A program made the position numbers and the translations under genes. The notes beneath the pieces are model-generated. The model was not told the origin of the DNA. It worked only from the letters and a program-made list of their open reading frames with translations, and did not search any database. Below are positions 1 to 8,951 of a stretch of 37,733 bases of DNA, in pieces. The stretch is from Myxococcota bacterium (GTDB lineage: Bacteria; Myxococcota_A; UBA9160; UBA6930), in contig JASJCN010000013.1 in NCBI GenBank assembly GCA_030065975.1, forward strand, positions 1 to 37,733. Reading direction: 5' to 3'. Positions within the stretch are counted from its first letter, which is position 1. The number at the start of each line of letters is the position of its first letter.

Positions 1-852
1 CTGCAGGACGTCGCCATCGGCCTCGACCGCGTCTTCGAGGTGCTCGACCTCGAGCCCGAGGTCGAGGATGCGCCCGACGCCCGGCCGCTCGAGACCGTGC
101 AGCACGAGGTCCGCTTCGACGACGTCCACTTCGGCTATGGCGCCTCGCGGCCGGTGCTGCGCGGCGTCGACCTGCACGCGCACGTCGGCACCATCACGGC
201 CATCGTCGGCCCCACCGGCTCGGGCAAGAGCACGCTGATGGCGCTGCTCTTGCGCCTCTTCGAGCCCGACTCGGGGGCCATCACGATCGACGGCGCGCCG
301 CTGCGCGACTTCACCATAGAGTCGCTGCGCGCCTCGGTCTCGATCGCCTTGCAGGAGAACGTGCTCTTCGGCGAGACGATCCGCGAGAACATCCGCTTCG
401 CCGTGCCGGACGCCAGCGACGAGGCCGTGCGCGCCGCGGCGCGCGTGGCCTGCGCGGACGAGTTCATCGAGCGCCTGCCCGACGGCTACGACACCCTGCT
501 CGGCGAGCGCGGCACCAAGCTCTCCACCGGCCAGCGCCAGCGCCTCTCGATCGCCCGCGCCGTGCTCAAGGACACGCCCATCCTGATCCTGGACGAGCCC
601 ACGGCCTCCCTCGACGCCGAGACCGAGCTGCGCGTCATGCGCAACCTGGCCGAGTGGGGGAAGGGCCGCCTCATCTTCCTCATCACCCACCGGCTCTCGA
701 CCATTCGCCGCGCCGATCAGATCCTGGTGATCCAGGACGGGCGCATCGCCGAGCGCGGCGGCCACGACGAGCTGATGGGACGGTCCGGGGTCTACCGGCG
801 CCTGGTCGAGGGCGAGCAGATGCCGCTGGCGGCCGCCGGAGGCGGCTCGTGA
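1..852 (+). CDS. ABC transporter ATP-binding/permease protein, C-terminal part (5' truncated by window)
   Basis: Open from base 1 (LQDVAIGLDRVFEVLDLEPEVED...); Walker A GPTGSGKST, signature LSTGQRQR, Walker B ILILDEPTASLD, H-loop THRLST. Confidence 0.93.
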   Translation: MQDVAIGLDRVFEVLDLEPEVEDAPDARPLETVQHEVRFDDVHFGYGASRPVLRGVDLHAHVGTITAIVGPTGSGKSTLMALLLRLFEPDSGAITIDGAPLRDFTIESLRASVSIALQENVLFGETIRENIRFAVPDASDEAVRAAARVACADEFIERLPDGYDTLLGERGTKLSTGQRQRLSIARAVLKDTPILILDEPTASLDAETELRVMRNLAEWGKGRLIFLITHRLSTIRRADQILVIQDGRIAERGGHDELMGRSGVYRRLVEGEQMPLAAAGGGS

Positions 853-2870
853 GCGCCGCCGCCAGCGATCCGAAGCGCGTCGACGAGACCCACGGCAGCC
901 ACGGCCGGCTCGAAGAGCAGCACGAGCTCGGAGACCTCGAGACCCTGCGCCTGCTCGGGCGGGCCTTCCGCTACGTGGCGCCCCTGCGCGGCCGCATGGC
1001 GATCAAGTTCTGCCTGCTGATCACGACGTTGATCCCCTTCCTGGTGCTGCCCTTCCCGATCAAGATCATCATCGACCACGGCATCCTGGCCCTGCCGCTC
1101 AGCGAAGCGCCGACGCCCTACCCCTTCTTCATCATGCCCTTGATCCACCTGCTCGAGGGCCGGAGCCCCACGGAGATCATCCTGTGGACGGCGGGGTTCC
1201 AGCTGCTGCTGGTGTTCCTGATCGGCGCGGTGGGCACGGGCGGGGGCGAGCGCGACCAGGCCGACGCCTATCTCGCGAGCGGGCACGACCAGGCCACCAG
1301 CACCGAGAACGCCGCCAACGCGGGCTTCAGCATGGGAAGCGGCATCCTCGGCCTCTTCGACATGCGCTTCACGATCCGGCTCACCCAGGCGCTGAACCAT
1401 CACTACCGCTCGCGCCTCTTCGAGCGCATCCAGTCGCTGCCCATGGCCGCCTTCGACGACGAGCGCATCGGGGACGCCGTCTATCGGGTGATGTACGACA
1501 CCCCCTCGATCACCAACAGCGTCTACCGGATCGTGCTCACGCCCTTCGCCTCGCTGCTCTTCGGCCTGCTGGTGCTGGCGGTGATGCAGGGCCAGTTCGG
1601 CAACCACCCGACCATCGTGTGGGCGGCGGCGGCCAGCCTGGCACTCACCTTCCTCGTGAGCCTGCCCTTCTCCGCGCTCCTGCGGCGCCGCAGCAGCCGC
1701 AGCCGGAAGGCCGGCGCCACGAGCACCTCGACCCTCGAGGAGGGCCTCTCCAACATCCTGGCCGTGCAGAGCCTCGGCGGCGAGGAGCGCGAGCGCAGCC
1801 GCTTCGACGCGGACAGCTGGGCGTCCTTCAGCCGCCACCGCGCCCAGCTGGCGGCGGGCATGGCCGTCACCCTGATCGTCGCGATCCCCGTGGCCATCGT
1901 GGTCGCCATCGCCTTCGAGTACATCGCCAACCTGGTGATCGAGGAGCGCATCAGCGCCGGCGACTTCTCGCTCCTCCTCTCCTACTTCGTGATGCTCGGC
2001 TACTGCTGCGTCGAGGTGGGCGCGCTCTGGATCCGCATCCAGGAGACGGCCGTCGGACTGCAGCGCGTGTTCTTCCTGATGGACCTCCCCGCGGACGTCG
2101 ACGCGCCCGACGCCATCGACATCCCCCCGATTCGCGAGGGCGTCCGGCTCGAGGGCGTGGACTTCGACTACCCCGACGGGACGCCGGCGCTGCGCGAAGT
2201 CGACATGGAGGCGCGCATCGGGTCGGTGACGGCGTTCGCCGGGCCTGCGGGAGCGGGAAAGACCACGCTCGCCTCGCTGATCCCGCGCTTCCACCGCGCG
2301 ACCGGGGGCCGGGTCCTCTTCGACGGCCAGGACATCGCGGGGGCCACCACCGAGTCGATCCGCTCCCAGGTCGCGTTCGTCTTCCAGGAGACCGTGCTCT
2401 TCGACGCGACCGTGATCGAGAACCTGCGGCTCGGGCGCCCCGAAGCGACCGAGGCCGAGGTCGAGCACGCCGCGCGCACGGCCGGCGCCCACGACTTCAT
2501 CGCGCGGCTCCCGAACGGCTACCACACCCGGCTGGGGCGCAGCGGCGGCAAGCTCTCGGTGGGGCAGCGCCAGCGGCTCTCGATCGCACGGGCGCTGGTT
2601 CGCGACGCCCCGATCCTGATCCTCGACGAGCCCACGTCGGCCCTCGATCCCGACACCGAGCGCGCCCTGGTCGCCGCCCTGCGCGAGGCGAGCCGGACGC
2701 GGCTGGTGATCGTGATCGCCCACCGCCTCTCGACCATTCGCGACGCCGACACCATCCACTTCCTCGAGGACGGCCGCATCATCGAGTCGGGCAGCCACGA
2801 CGAGCTGATCCGCCGCGAGAACGGCCGATTCCGTCGCTTCGTCGAGCTGCAGACCCGAGGCGCGGCCTAG
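849..2870 (+). CDS. ABC transporter transmembrane + ATP-binding protein (exporter half-transporter)
   Basis: GTG start overlaps previous stop (GTGA); hydrophobic TMD segments, then Walker A GPAGAGKTT, LSVGQRQR, ILILDEPTSALD, AHRLST. Confidence 0.92.
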   Translation: MSAAASDPKRVDETHGSHGRLEEQHELGDLETLRLLGRAFRYVAPLRGRMAIKFCLLITTLIPFLVLPFPIKIIIDHGILALPLSEAPTPYPFFIMPLIHLLEGRSPTEIILWTAGFQLLLVFLIGAVGTGGGERDQADAYLASGHDQATSTENAANAGFSMGSGILGLFDMRFTIRLTQALNHHYRSRLFERIQSLPMAAFDDERIGDAVYRVMYDTPSITNSVYRIVLTPFASLLFGLLVLAVMQGQFGNHPTIVWAAAASLALTFLVSLPFSALLRRRSSRSRKAGATSTSTLEEGLSNILAVQSLGGEERERSRFDADSWASFSRHRAQLAAGMAVTLIVAIPVAIVVAIAFEYIANLVIEERISAGDFSLLLSYFVMLGYCCVEVGALWIRIQETAVGLQRVFFLMDLPADVDAPDAIDIPPIREGVRLEGVDFDYPDGTPALREVDMEARIGSVTAFAGPAGAGKTTLASLIPRFHRATGGRVLFDGQDIAGATTESIRSQVAFVFQETVLFDATVIENLRLGRPEATEAEVEHAARTAGAHDFIARLPNGYHTRLGRSGGKLSVGQRQRLSIARALVRDAPILILDEPTSALDPDTERALVAALREASRTRLVIVIAHRLSTIRDADTIHFLEDGRIIESGSHDELIRRENGRFRRFVELQTRGAA

Positions 2871-2906
2871 CACGACGCGCGCCGACGAACCCGTGGAGCC
2901 TCCGCC

Positions 2907-3488
2907 ATGCGCGATCTCGCCATTCTCACCTTCCAGACCCTCGACGGCGTGATGCAGGCGCCCCGCTCGCCCGACGAGGACCGCTCGGGCGGCTTCGAGC
3001 GAGGAGGCTGGGCGAACCCGTGCTGGGACGAGGTGATGGCCCAGGTGCGACGCGAGGCGATGGCCGAGCCCTACGACTTCCTCTTCGGCCGCAAGACCTA
3101 CGAGACCTTCGCCGCGCACCGGCAGGCCACCGCGGACCAGGAGCCCGACGCGGTCGGCATCGACGCGGCGCGAAAGTACGTGGTGAGCGCGTCGCCGGAC
3201 GTGCCCGAGTGGGGCCGGACGGAGGTCCTGTCCGGGGACGTGGCGAAGGAGGTTGCGCGCATCAAGGCCGAGGAGGGCCCGCTGCTCCAGGTCCACGGCA
3301 GCTGGCAGCTGATCCAGGCGCTGCTCGAGCACGACCTGATCGACCTGTATCGCATCTGGACCTTCCCGGTCTTCGTCGGCTCGGGGAAGCGCCTGTTCGG
3401 CGCGGGGGGGCCGCCCGGCGACCTGGTGCTCGAGAAGACCGAGGGCTGCCCGAGCGGTGCGGTGATGCACCTGTACCGGAGACCCTGA
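2907..3488 (+). CDS. Dihydrofolate reductase family protein (RibD C-terminal-like)
   Basis: MRDLAILTFQTLDGVMQAP...FLFGRKTYETFAAHR...VHGSWQLIQALLEHDLIDLYRIWTFPVFVGSGKRLF, typical of the family. Confidence 0.85.
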   Translation: MRDLAILTFQTLDGVMQAPRSPDEDRSGGFERGGWANPCWDEVMAQVRREAMAEPYDFLFGRKTYETFAAHRQATADQEPDAVGIDAARKYVVSASPDVPEWGRTEVLSGDVAKEVARIKAEEGPLLQVHGSWQLIQALLEHDLIDLYRIWTFPVFVGSGKRLFGAGGPPGDLVLEKTEGCPSGAVMHLYRRP

Positions 3489-3511
3489 CCGGCGGTCGCT
3501 ACCGTCGCGCC

Positions 3512-4267
3512 ATGTCGTTGCGAGACCGCGTCGCCCTCGTCACCGGAGTGTCCCGACCCGTCGGCATCGGAGCGGCCGTCGCCCGCCGCCTGCACGGGAT
3601 GGGAGCCCGCGTGTTCGCCACCGGGTGGCCGCCCCACGACGAGGACATGCCCTGGGGAGCGGGTACGCTGGACGTCCCCTTCGACGTCGGGCGACACGAC
3701 CTGGGAGATCCCGACACGCCGGCCGCCCTGGTCGACGAGGTGTTCGATGCCCACGGACGCCTCGACGTCCTCGTGGCCGTGCACGCGCGCTCCTCGTCCC
3801 AGTCGCTCGCCGAGCTCACCGTCGACGAGCTCCAGCGATCGTGGGTTTCGAACGTCCAGAGCATCCTGCTCCTCGCCCAGCGCTTCGCGGCCCGTCACAC
3901 GCCCGCGCCCGCGGACGCACCGCCGACGGGCCGGATGCTCTGGTTCACAAGCGGGCAGCACAAGGGGCCCATGGACTCCGAGCTGGCCTACGCCGTCACC
4001 AAGGGGGCGCTGCACCAGATGACGAGCTCCCTCGACAAGGCGCTCTCGGCCCACCGGATCGTGGCCAACTGCATCAACCCGGGGCCGGTCGACACCGGCT
4101 GGGCCACGCCGGAACTCCATGCCCAGGTGGCGGAGCGCTTCCCCGACGGCCGCTGGGGAACGCCCGAGGACATCGCCAATCTCGTGGCGTTCCTCGTGGG
4201 CGACGAGGGATCCTGGATCCGCGGCCAGGTGCTCGACTCCGAGGGCGGCTTCGACCGCCTGGCCTAG
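3512..4267 (+). CDS. SDR family oxidoreductase
   Basis: ATG at 3512 in the long + ORF; ALVTGVSRPVGIGAAVA (Rossmann), YAVTKGA (YxxxK), NCINPGPVDTGW. Confidence 0.9.
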   Translation: MSLRDRVALVTGVSRPVGIGAAVARRLHGMGARVFATGWPPHDEDMPWGAGTLDVPFDVGRHDLGDPDTPAALVDEVFDAHGRLDVLVAVHARSSSQSLAELTVDELQRSWVSNVQSILLLAQRFAARHTPAPADAPPTGRMLWFTSGQHKGPMDSELAYAVTKGALHQMTSSLDKALSAHRIVANCINPGPVDTGWATPELHAQVAERFPDGRWGTPEDIANLVAFLVGDEGSWIRGQVLDSEGGFDRLA

Positions 4268-4288
4268 ACGGGCTTTCCGCCCTGCCGG

Positions 4289-5095
4289 TCAGACGGGCTT
4301 CCCGTCTTCCAGGATCCGGAACTGGCGGCTCTCGTCGTCCTGGGGCTCGGGGTCCGCTCCGTCGCGATAGGCGATGGCGCCGGCCGGGGCGAACTGCACG
4401 ATGTACGCCTTGCGCACCGCGTCCGAGGTGTTGGGCCCGGTGCGGTGGGGCGTGAGCGACGAGAAGACCACGATGCTCCCGGCGCGTGCCGGGACGGCGA
4501 CCGCGCCGTCGGGCTCTTCGAGGCAGCAGAAGCCGGCGTCGGTGCTCCAATGGCGCAGCGTGCCGTGGTGATGGAGGCCCGGGACGACCCACGGGCAGCC
4601 GTTCTCGACGGTGGCGTCGGTGAGGGCGACCCAGCAGGTCAGGTACTGCTGGGGCTCGATGTACGTGTAGCCGTTGTCCTGGTGCCAGGGGAAGACGCCC
4701 GGCTTGGCGGGCTTCTTGTACACGGCCTGATCCCAGTACAGACGCACGTCGGGGCCGAGCAGGTCCGACGCCAGGTCCTGGAACACCGGGTGGTGGCAGA
4801 ACGCGCGCGCCTCGGGCAGGCGCTGGACCAGGTGGGTGGTGAAGGTGATGTTGCCGGCCTCGGCGATCAGGAGCTTTCCGTCGGGGCGGGTCTCGAGGAA
4901 GTCCGCCACCTGCTGCTCGACCGGATCGATCGCCGCGATCAAGGGCCCGAGGGTCTCGGCGTCGAAGGCGTCCTCGAGCACGAAGAAGCCGTCCCGACTC
5001 CAGGCCTCGGCCTGCGTCGCGTCGATCCGGCGATGGGGCGGAGGCGGCGGGGCCCAGGTGAAGCCCCGGTTTCGCTCGTGGGTCTCGATCTGCAT
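4289..5095 (-). CDS. Phytanoyl-CoA dioxygenase (PhyH) family protein
   Basis: FFVLEDAFDAETLGPLIAAID; HQD iron motif in FPWHQDNGYTYIEPQQYLTCWVALTDATVENGCPWVVPGLH; distal H in LTPHRTGPN. Confidence 0.88.
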   Translation of the reverse strand: MQIETHERNRGFTWAPPPPPHRRIDATQAEAWSRDGFFVLEDAFDAETLGPLIAAIDPVEQQVADFLETRPDGKLLIAEAGNITFTTHLVQRLPEARAFCHHPVFQDLASDLLGPDVRLYWDQAVYKKPAKPGVFPWHQDNGYTYIEPQQYLTCWVALTDATVENGCPWVVPGLHHHGTLRHWSTDAGFCCLEEPDGAVAVPARAGSIVVFSSLTPHRTGPNTSDAVRKAYIVQFAPAGAIAYRDGADPEPQDDESRQFRILEDGKPV

Positions 5096-5194
5096 GGGTC
5101 CGGTCTATCCCGTCCGGCTCCGCGTCGCAAATCCGGCCGGCGCGGCGCGTCGATGGGGGCCGGCGCGGCACCGGGATGGGGTAGGCTCCCGGCC

Positions 5195-5986
5195 GTGATC
5201 GAACCGAGAGCCGCACGCGTCCTGCTCCTTCTGACCCTGCTCCTTCTGGCGTTCGGGTCGGCGCCCGGGTGCTCGAGCTTGGGCTCCGGCGACCCGACGG
5301 TCGAGGAGCCGCGGCCCCTCGCCGCACCGCCTCCGCCGGCACCCATCCCGGGAGACTCCCTCGACGCGGTGCTGGCGACCATCGAGGTGCCGAGCGAGGG
5401 AGCGAAGCTCGACCTGCACGAGCTGCAGCTGCTGCGCGTCGACGTGGACCCCTGGGAGCGCGTTTCGCCCGACGAGGCGCCCGGGGACGTCGTGATGATG
5501 GCGGTCCGCCGCTGCAACCACCGCGAAGGGCTGTTCAGCGACGAGGCCGTCCGCGCGTCGTGGTACGTGTTCGAGTCGGGACGCTTGCGCGTGTTCGACC
5601 ACTCCTCCTTCGACGGCCATTGCGGGGTGCGCCGCATCTTCACCCTGAGCCCGCCGGAGCGGCCCGAGCCCGAGCGGACGCTCGTGCGCTGGGTGTCCCA
5701 GCGGCACCCCGACGACCTCGCCGACTCCGCGGACAAGCTCCGGCTCGGCATCGCGCTCGTGGAGGCCGGCCGCCTCGACGAGGCCGAGCGCTGGCTCGAA
5801 TCGGGCAGCCGCGAGGTCGAGCGGCTCGAGAGCCGGACGCGCATCGAGGGCGACGACGACGAGATCGAGAAGGACCGGCGGCTGGACGAGCTCCGGCCGC
5901 TGCGCGCGACCCTCACCCGCGAGCTGCGCGACGCGCGAAAGGCCCTCGAGGCGGCCTCGGCCGAAGCCGATCAGTCGCTTCCGTAG
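5195..5986 (+). CDS. Putative lipoprotein of unknown function
   Basis: GTG start; N-terminal hydrophobic stretch VLLLLTLLLLAFGSAPGC resembling a lipobox; no family recognised. Confidence 0.65.
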   Translation: MIEPRAARVLLLLTLLLLAFGSAPGCSSLGSGDPTVEEPRPLAAPPPPAPIPGDSLDAVLATIEVPSEGAKLDLHELQLLRVDVDPWERVSPDEAPGDVVMMAVRRCNHREGLFSDEAVRASWYVFESGRLRVFDHSSFDGHCGVRRIFTLSPPERPEPERTLVRWVSQRHPDDLADSADKLRLGIALVEAGRLDEAERWLESGSREVERLESRTRIEGDDDEIEKDRRLDELRPLRATLTRELRDARKALEAASAEADQSLP

Positions 5987-7203
5987 CGCTTGCGCACGCC
6001 GTCGGCGTCGAGGCCCGTCACCCGACCGATCGCGGCCACGGTGTCCTCGCTCTCGAAGTCCGCGGGCTCCATGCGCACCTGGAGCGCGAACGCGCTCTGG
6101 TGCGACTGGGTCGAGGTGTCGACCATGCGGATGCGCGTCTTCCCGGTCGCTTCGTCGAGCATCTCGTCGAAGGGGATCGGGACGATCTGGCTGCCCTGGC
6201 GCGTGATCATCACGCCGCTCGTGCCGTCGAGGAGCGTGCGCACCGCCCCGGCACCGAGGTCGCGGGTGTAGTCGAGGTCGAAGGCGTTGGGCTGTGCGCA
6301 GCGAAGCTCGTAGCCGATGTCCTTCTCGACCACCGCCATCTTGATGCCGAGCTCGCCCAGCGACTTGCGCAGCTCCTTGCGAAGCACGGTGCCGAGGGGC
6401 ACCTCCTGGAGCCGGACGTGGCCGTGCTCGTCCCGCTCGGCGTCGCTCAGCCCCTCGAGGTCCTCCGGGTCGAGGAGCTCGCCGATCCCCTCGGCCAGCA
6501 CGGCGACGCCGTGTCCCCGACCCATGGAGAGGCGCTTCACCACGGCCCCTTCCAGCTGACCCACCACCCGCGCGAGCCGCAGCTTCTCGGGCCCCATGTC
6601 CTCGGGAATCAGGCAGACGGTGGCGCCGGCGGCCTTGGCGGCGCCCAGGGCCAGGTGGCCGGCCTTGCGGCCCATCACGACCGCGAGATACCAGCGCTGG
6701 GTCGTGCGGGCGTCCTCCATCAGGTGCGAGATCAGCCTCGTCGCGTGCTCGCGCGCCGTCTCGAAGCCGAAGGTGGGGATCTCGCCCGGGAGCGGCAGGT
6801 CGTTGTCGATGGTCTTGGGGACATGGGCGACGCGGATGCGCCCCTCGGCCGTCTCGGCCACGCGCCGCGCGGAGAATGCGGTGTCGTCGCCCCCGATGGT
6901 GATCAGGTGGTCGATGCCGAGCTTCTCGAGGCTCTCGACCACGCGCTCGAGATCGCCCGGCTGCTTGGTCGGGTTGGCGCGCGACGTCTGCAGGATCGAG
7001 CCCCCGAGCAGATGCACGCGCGACACCATGCCAATGCGCAGATCGAGGGTGTGATCGACGTTCCCCTCCATCAGCCAGCGGAACCCCTCGACGATCCCGA
7101 CGACCTTCGCACCTTCGCGCCTCGCGAGAATCGTCGCCGCGCCGATCACGCCGTTGATGCCGGGCGCCGGCCCGCCTCCGACCACGATTCCGAACGTCGC
7201 CAT
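5971..7203 (-). CDS. pfp: 6-phosphofructokinase, probably pyrophosphate-dependent type
   Basis: GGGPAPGINGVI, TIGGDDTAFSA, VPKTIDNDLP, VVMGRKAGHLAL; ATG preceded by GGAGG at 5 nt spacing. Confidence 0.88.
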   Translation of the reverse strand: MATFGIVVGGGPAPGINGVIGAATILARREGAKVVGIVEGFRWLMEGNVDHTLDLRIGMVSRVHLLGGSILQTSRANPTKQPGDLERVVESLEKLGIDHLITIGGDDTAFSARRVAETAEGRIRVAHVPKTIDNDLPLPGEIPTFGFETAREHATRLISHLMEDARTTQRWYLAVVMGRKAGHLALGAAKAAGATVCLIPEDMGPEKLRLARVVGQLEGAVVKRLSMGRGHGVAVLAEGIGELLDPEDLEGLSDAERDEHGHVRLQEVPLGTVLRKELRKSLGELGIKMAVVEKDIGYELRCAQPNAFDLDYTRDLGAGAVRTLLDGTSGVMITRQGSQIVPIPFDEMLDEATGKTRIRMVDTSTQSHQSAFALQVRMEPADFESEDTVAAIGRVTGLDADGVRKRYGSD

Positions 7204-7245
7204 CCGCACCTCCAGGGCCCGACCCGCGAGCGGGCCCGGCGTTCG

Positions 7246-8163
7246 TCAGGATCGCGTGCCGAGGCCTCGCAACAGCACGCTCTTCAGGGCGCCGCCCAGG
7301 GACGGGACGGCGGGAGCCTCTGCAACCGGATCCGCCCCTCGCAGCGAACCGCTCTCGCCCACGGACGAGGGGCCGAGATCGAGCAGCTTGGCCACCTCTT
7401 CCGCGAGCTCGCGCATCTGGGTGTGCACCCCGGTGCCGCGCGCGTGGTGCAGGATCGAGCCGGGCGCGCCGCCTGCCGAGATCATCGACTCGACGCGTGG
7501 GCTGCGCGAGATGGTCGTGGTGAAGTGGGGCCAGCCTCGCTCCTCGACGGCGTCGACCAGGCGCTCGTGGAGGTCGCGGCCCGAGGCGTCGACCCGGGTG
7601 CGGCGATCCACGAGGGTGAACAGCACGCGGCCGATGCTCTGCCCGCCGTGGAGCCGGCGCAGCCACTCGAACGACTTCTCGGCCTCCTCGAGGGAGGTGA
7701 GATCGGACACGGGCAGGATGGCGAGGTCGGCGGCGGCGAAGGCCGAGAGCGTGAGGGCCTCGAGGTCGCTCTTGGTATCCAGGATCACGAGGCCCTCGAA
7801 GCCGGTGCGCTCGAGGATCGTTCGCAGCAGGAGCGGATCCTCGGCACGCGTCTTGAGGGCAGCGGTGTCGGGAGGCGTGGGCACGTAGTGCACGCCGTAC
7901 TGCCCCAGCTGGATCACGTGCTCGAAGCTGCGCTCGGCCCAGCCGTGCTTCAGGTTGCGCTCACTGTGTCGCGGGGCGCCTCCCAGTCGGAACATCCGAT
8001 CGATCACCGACTGGTCGTCGAGGCCGACGACGAGGACGGGCAGGTCCTCGTAGAGCGCGCGCAGATAGACCGCGAGGTTGGTGGCCACGGTGGTCTTGCC
8101 GACGCCACCCTTGTTGGAGGCCACGGTCAGGACGGCGCGGGGAGACTGCAGGGGGGCAGACAC
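7246..8163 (-). CDS. ParA/MinD-family ATPase (AAA family ATPase)
   Basis: Deviant Walker A ASNKGGVGKTTVATNLAVYL, LVVGLDDQSVIDRMF, LVILDTKSDLEALTLSAFAAADLAILPV. Confidence 0.85.
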   Translation of the reverse strand: MSAPLQSPRAVLTVASNKGGVGKTTVATNLAVYLRALYEDLPVLVVGLDDQSVIDRMFRLGGAPRHSERNLKHGWAERSFEHVIQLGQYGVHYVPTPPDTAALKTRAEDPLLLRTILERTGFEGLVILDTKSDLEALTLSAFAAADLAILPVSDLTSLEEAEKSFEWLRRLHGGQSIGRVLFTLVDRRTRVDASGRDLHERLVDAVEERGWPHFTTTISRSPRVESMISAGGAPGSILHHARGTGVHTQMRELAEEVAKLLDLGPSSVGESGSLRGADPVAEAPAVPSLGGALKSVLLRGLGTRS

Positions 8164-8198
8164 GGCAACCAGGTTACCCTTCGGCTAGTGTCCCTTCC

Positions 8199-8951
8199 AT
8201 GACCGCCGTGGGCGTGATTCCGGCCCGCTTCCGGGCCAGCCGCTTCCCCGGCAAGCCGTTGGCCGAGATCGCCGGCCGCCCCATGATCGAGTGGGTCGTA
8301 GAAGGCGCACGACAGGCCCGCTCGCTCCGCGAGGTGTGGGTCGCGACCGACGACGAGCGCATCGTCAAGGTCTGCGAGGCCTTCGGCGCCCCGGTGGTGA
8401 TGACGTCTCCCGACCATCCGACCGGTACGGATCGCCTGGCCGAGGTGGCGCGCGGCCTCTCCGACGAGATCGTGGTCAACATCCAGGGCGACGAGCCGCT
8501 GATCGAGGGCCGCGTGATCGACGCCGCCGTCGATGCGCTCCTTGCGGCACCGGACGCCTCGATGTCGACCCTGGTCCATCCGGCCGACGAGAGCGCGCTC
8601 GCGGATCCCAACCGGGTGAAGGCCGTGCTGGACCGGGAGGGCAATGCGCTCTGGTTCTCGCGCCTGCCGATCCCCTTCGCTCGGGAGGGCGCCCCGAAGC
8701 CCCGGGTCTGGCAGCACGTCGGGCTCTACGCCTATCGCCGCGACTTCCTGGTCGAGTTCGTCGACCTCGAGCCCGGCGAGGCCGAGCAGGCCGAGGCCCT
8801 GGAGCAGCTGCGCGCCCTCGAGCACGGGCACCGGATCCGCGCGGCCGTGATCACGGGATGGCACGGCATTCCCGTGGATCGGCCGGAGGACGTGGCCCGG
8901 GTGGAGGCTGCGCTCGCCGCCCGGGGTGACCCGGCCCGCCCGAGCGCTTGA
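8199..8951 (+). CDS. kdsB: 3-deoxy-manno-octulosonate cytidylyltransferase
   Basis: GVIPARFRASRFPGKPLAEIAGRPMIEWV, DEIVVNIQGDEPLI, QHVGLYAYRRDFL, characteristic of KdsB. Confidence 0.95.
   Translation: MTAVGVIPARFRASRFPGKPLAEIAGRPMIEWVVEGARQARSLREVWVATDDERIVKVCEAFGAPVVMTSPDHPTGTDRLAEVARGLSDEIVVNIQGDEPLIEGRVIDAAVDALLAAPDASMSTLVHPADESALADPNRVKAVLDREGNALWFSRLPIPFAREGAPKPRVWQHVGLYAYRRDFLVEFVDLEPGEAEQAEALEQLRALEHGHRIRAAVITGWHGIPVDRPEDVARVEAALAARGDPARPSA

Noticed and set aside
792-3470. 892-aa minus-strand ORF
   Set aside because: Antisense shadow of the ABC transporter and DHFR-family genes in GC-rich DNA.
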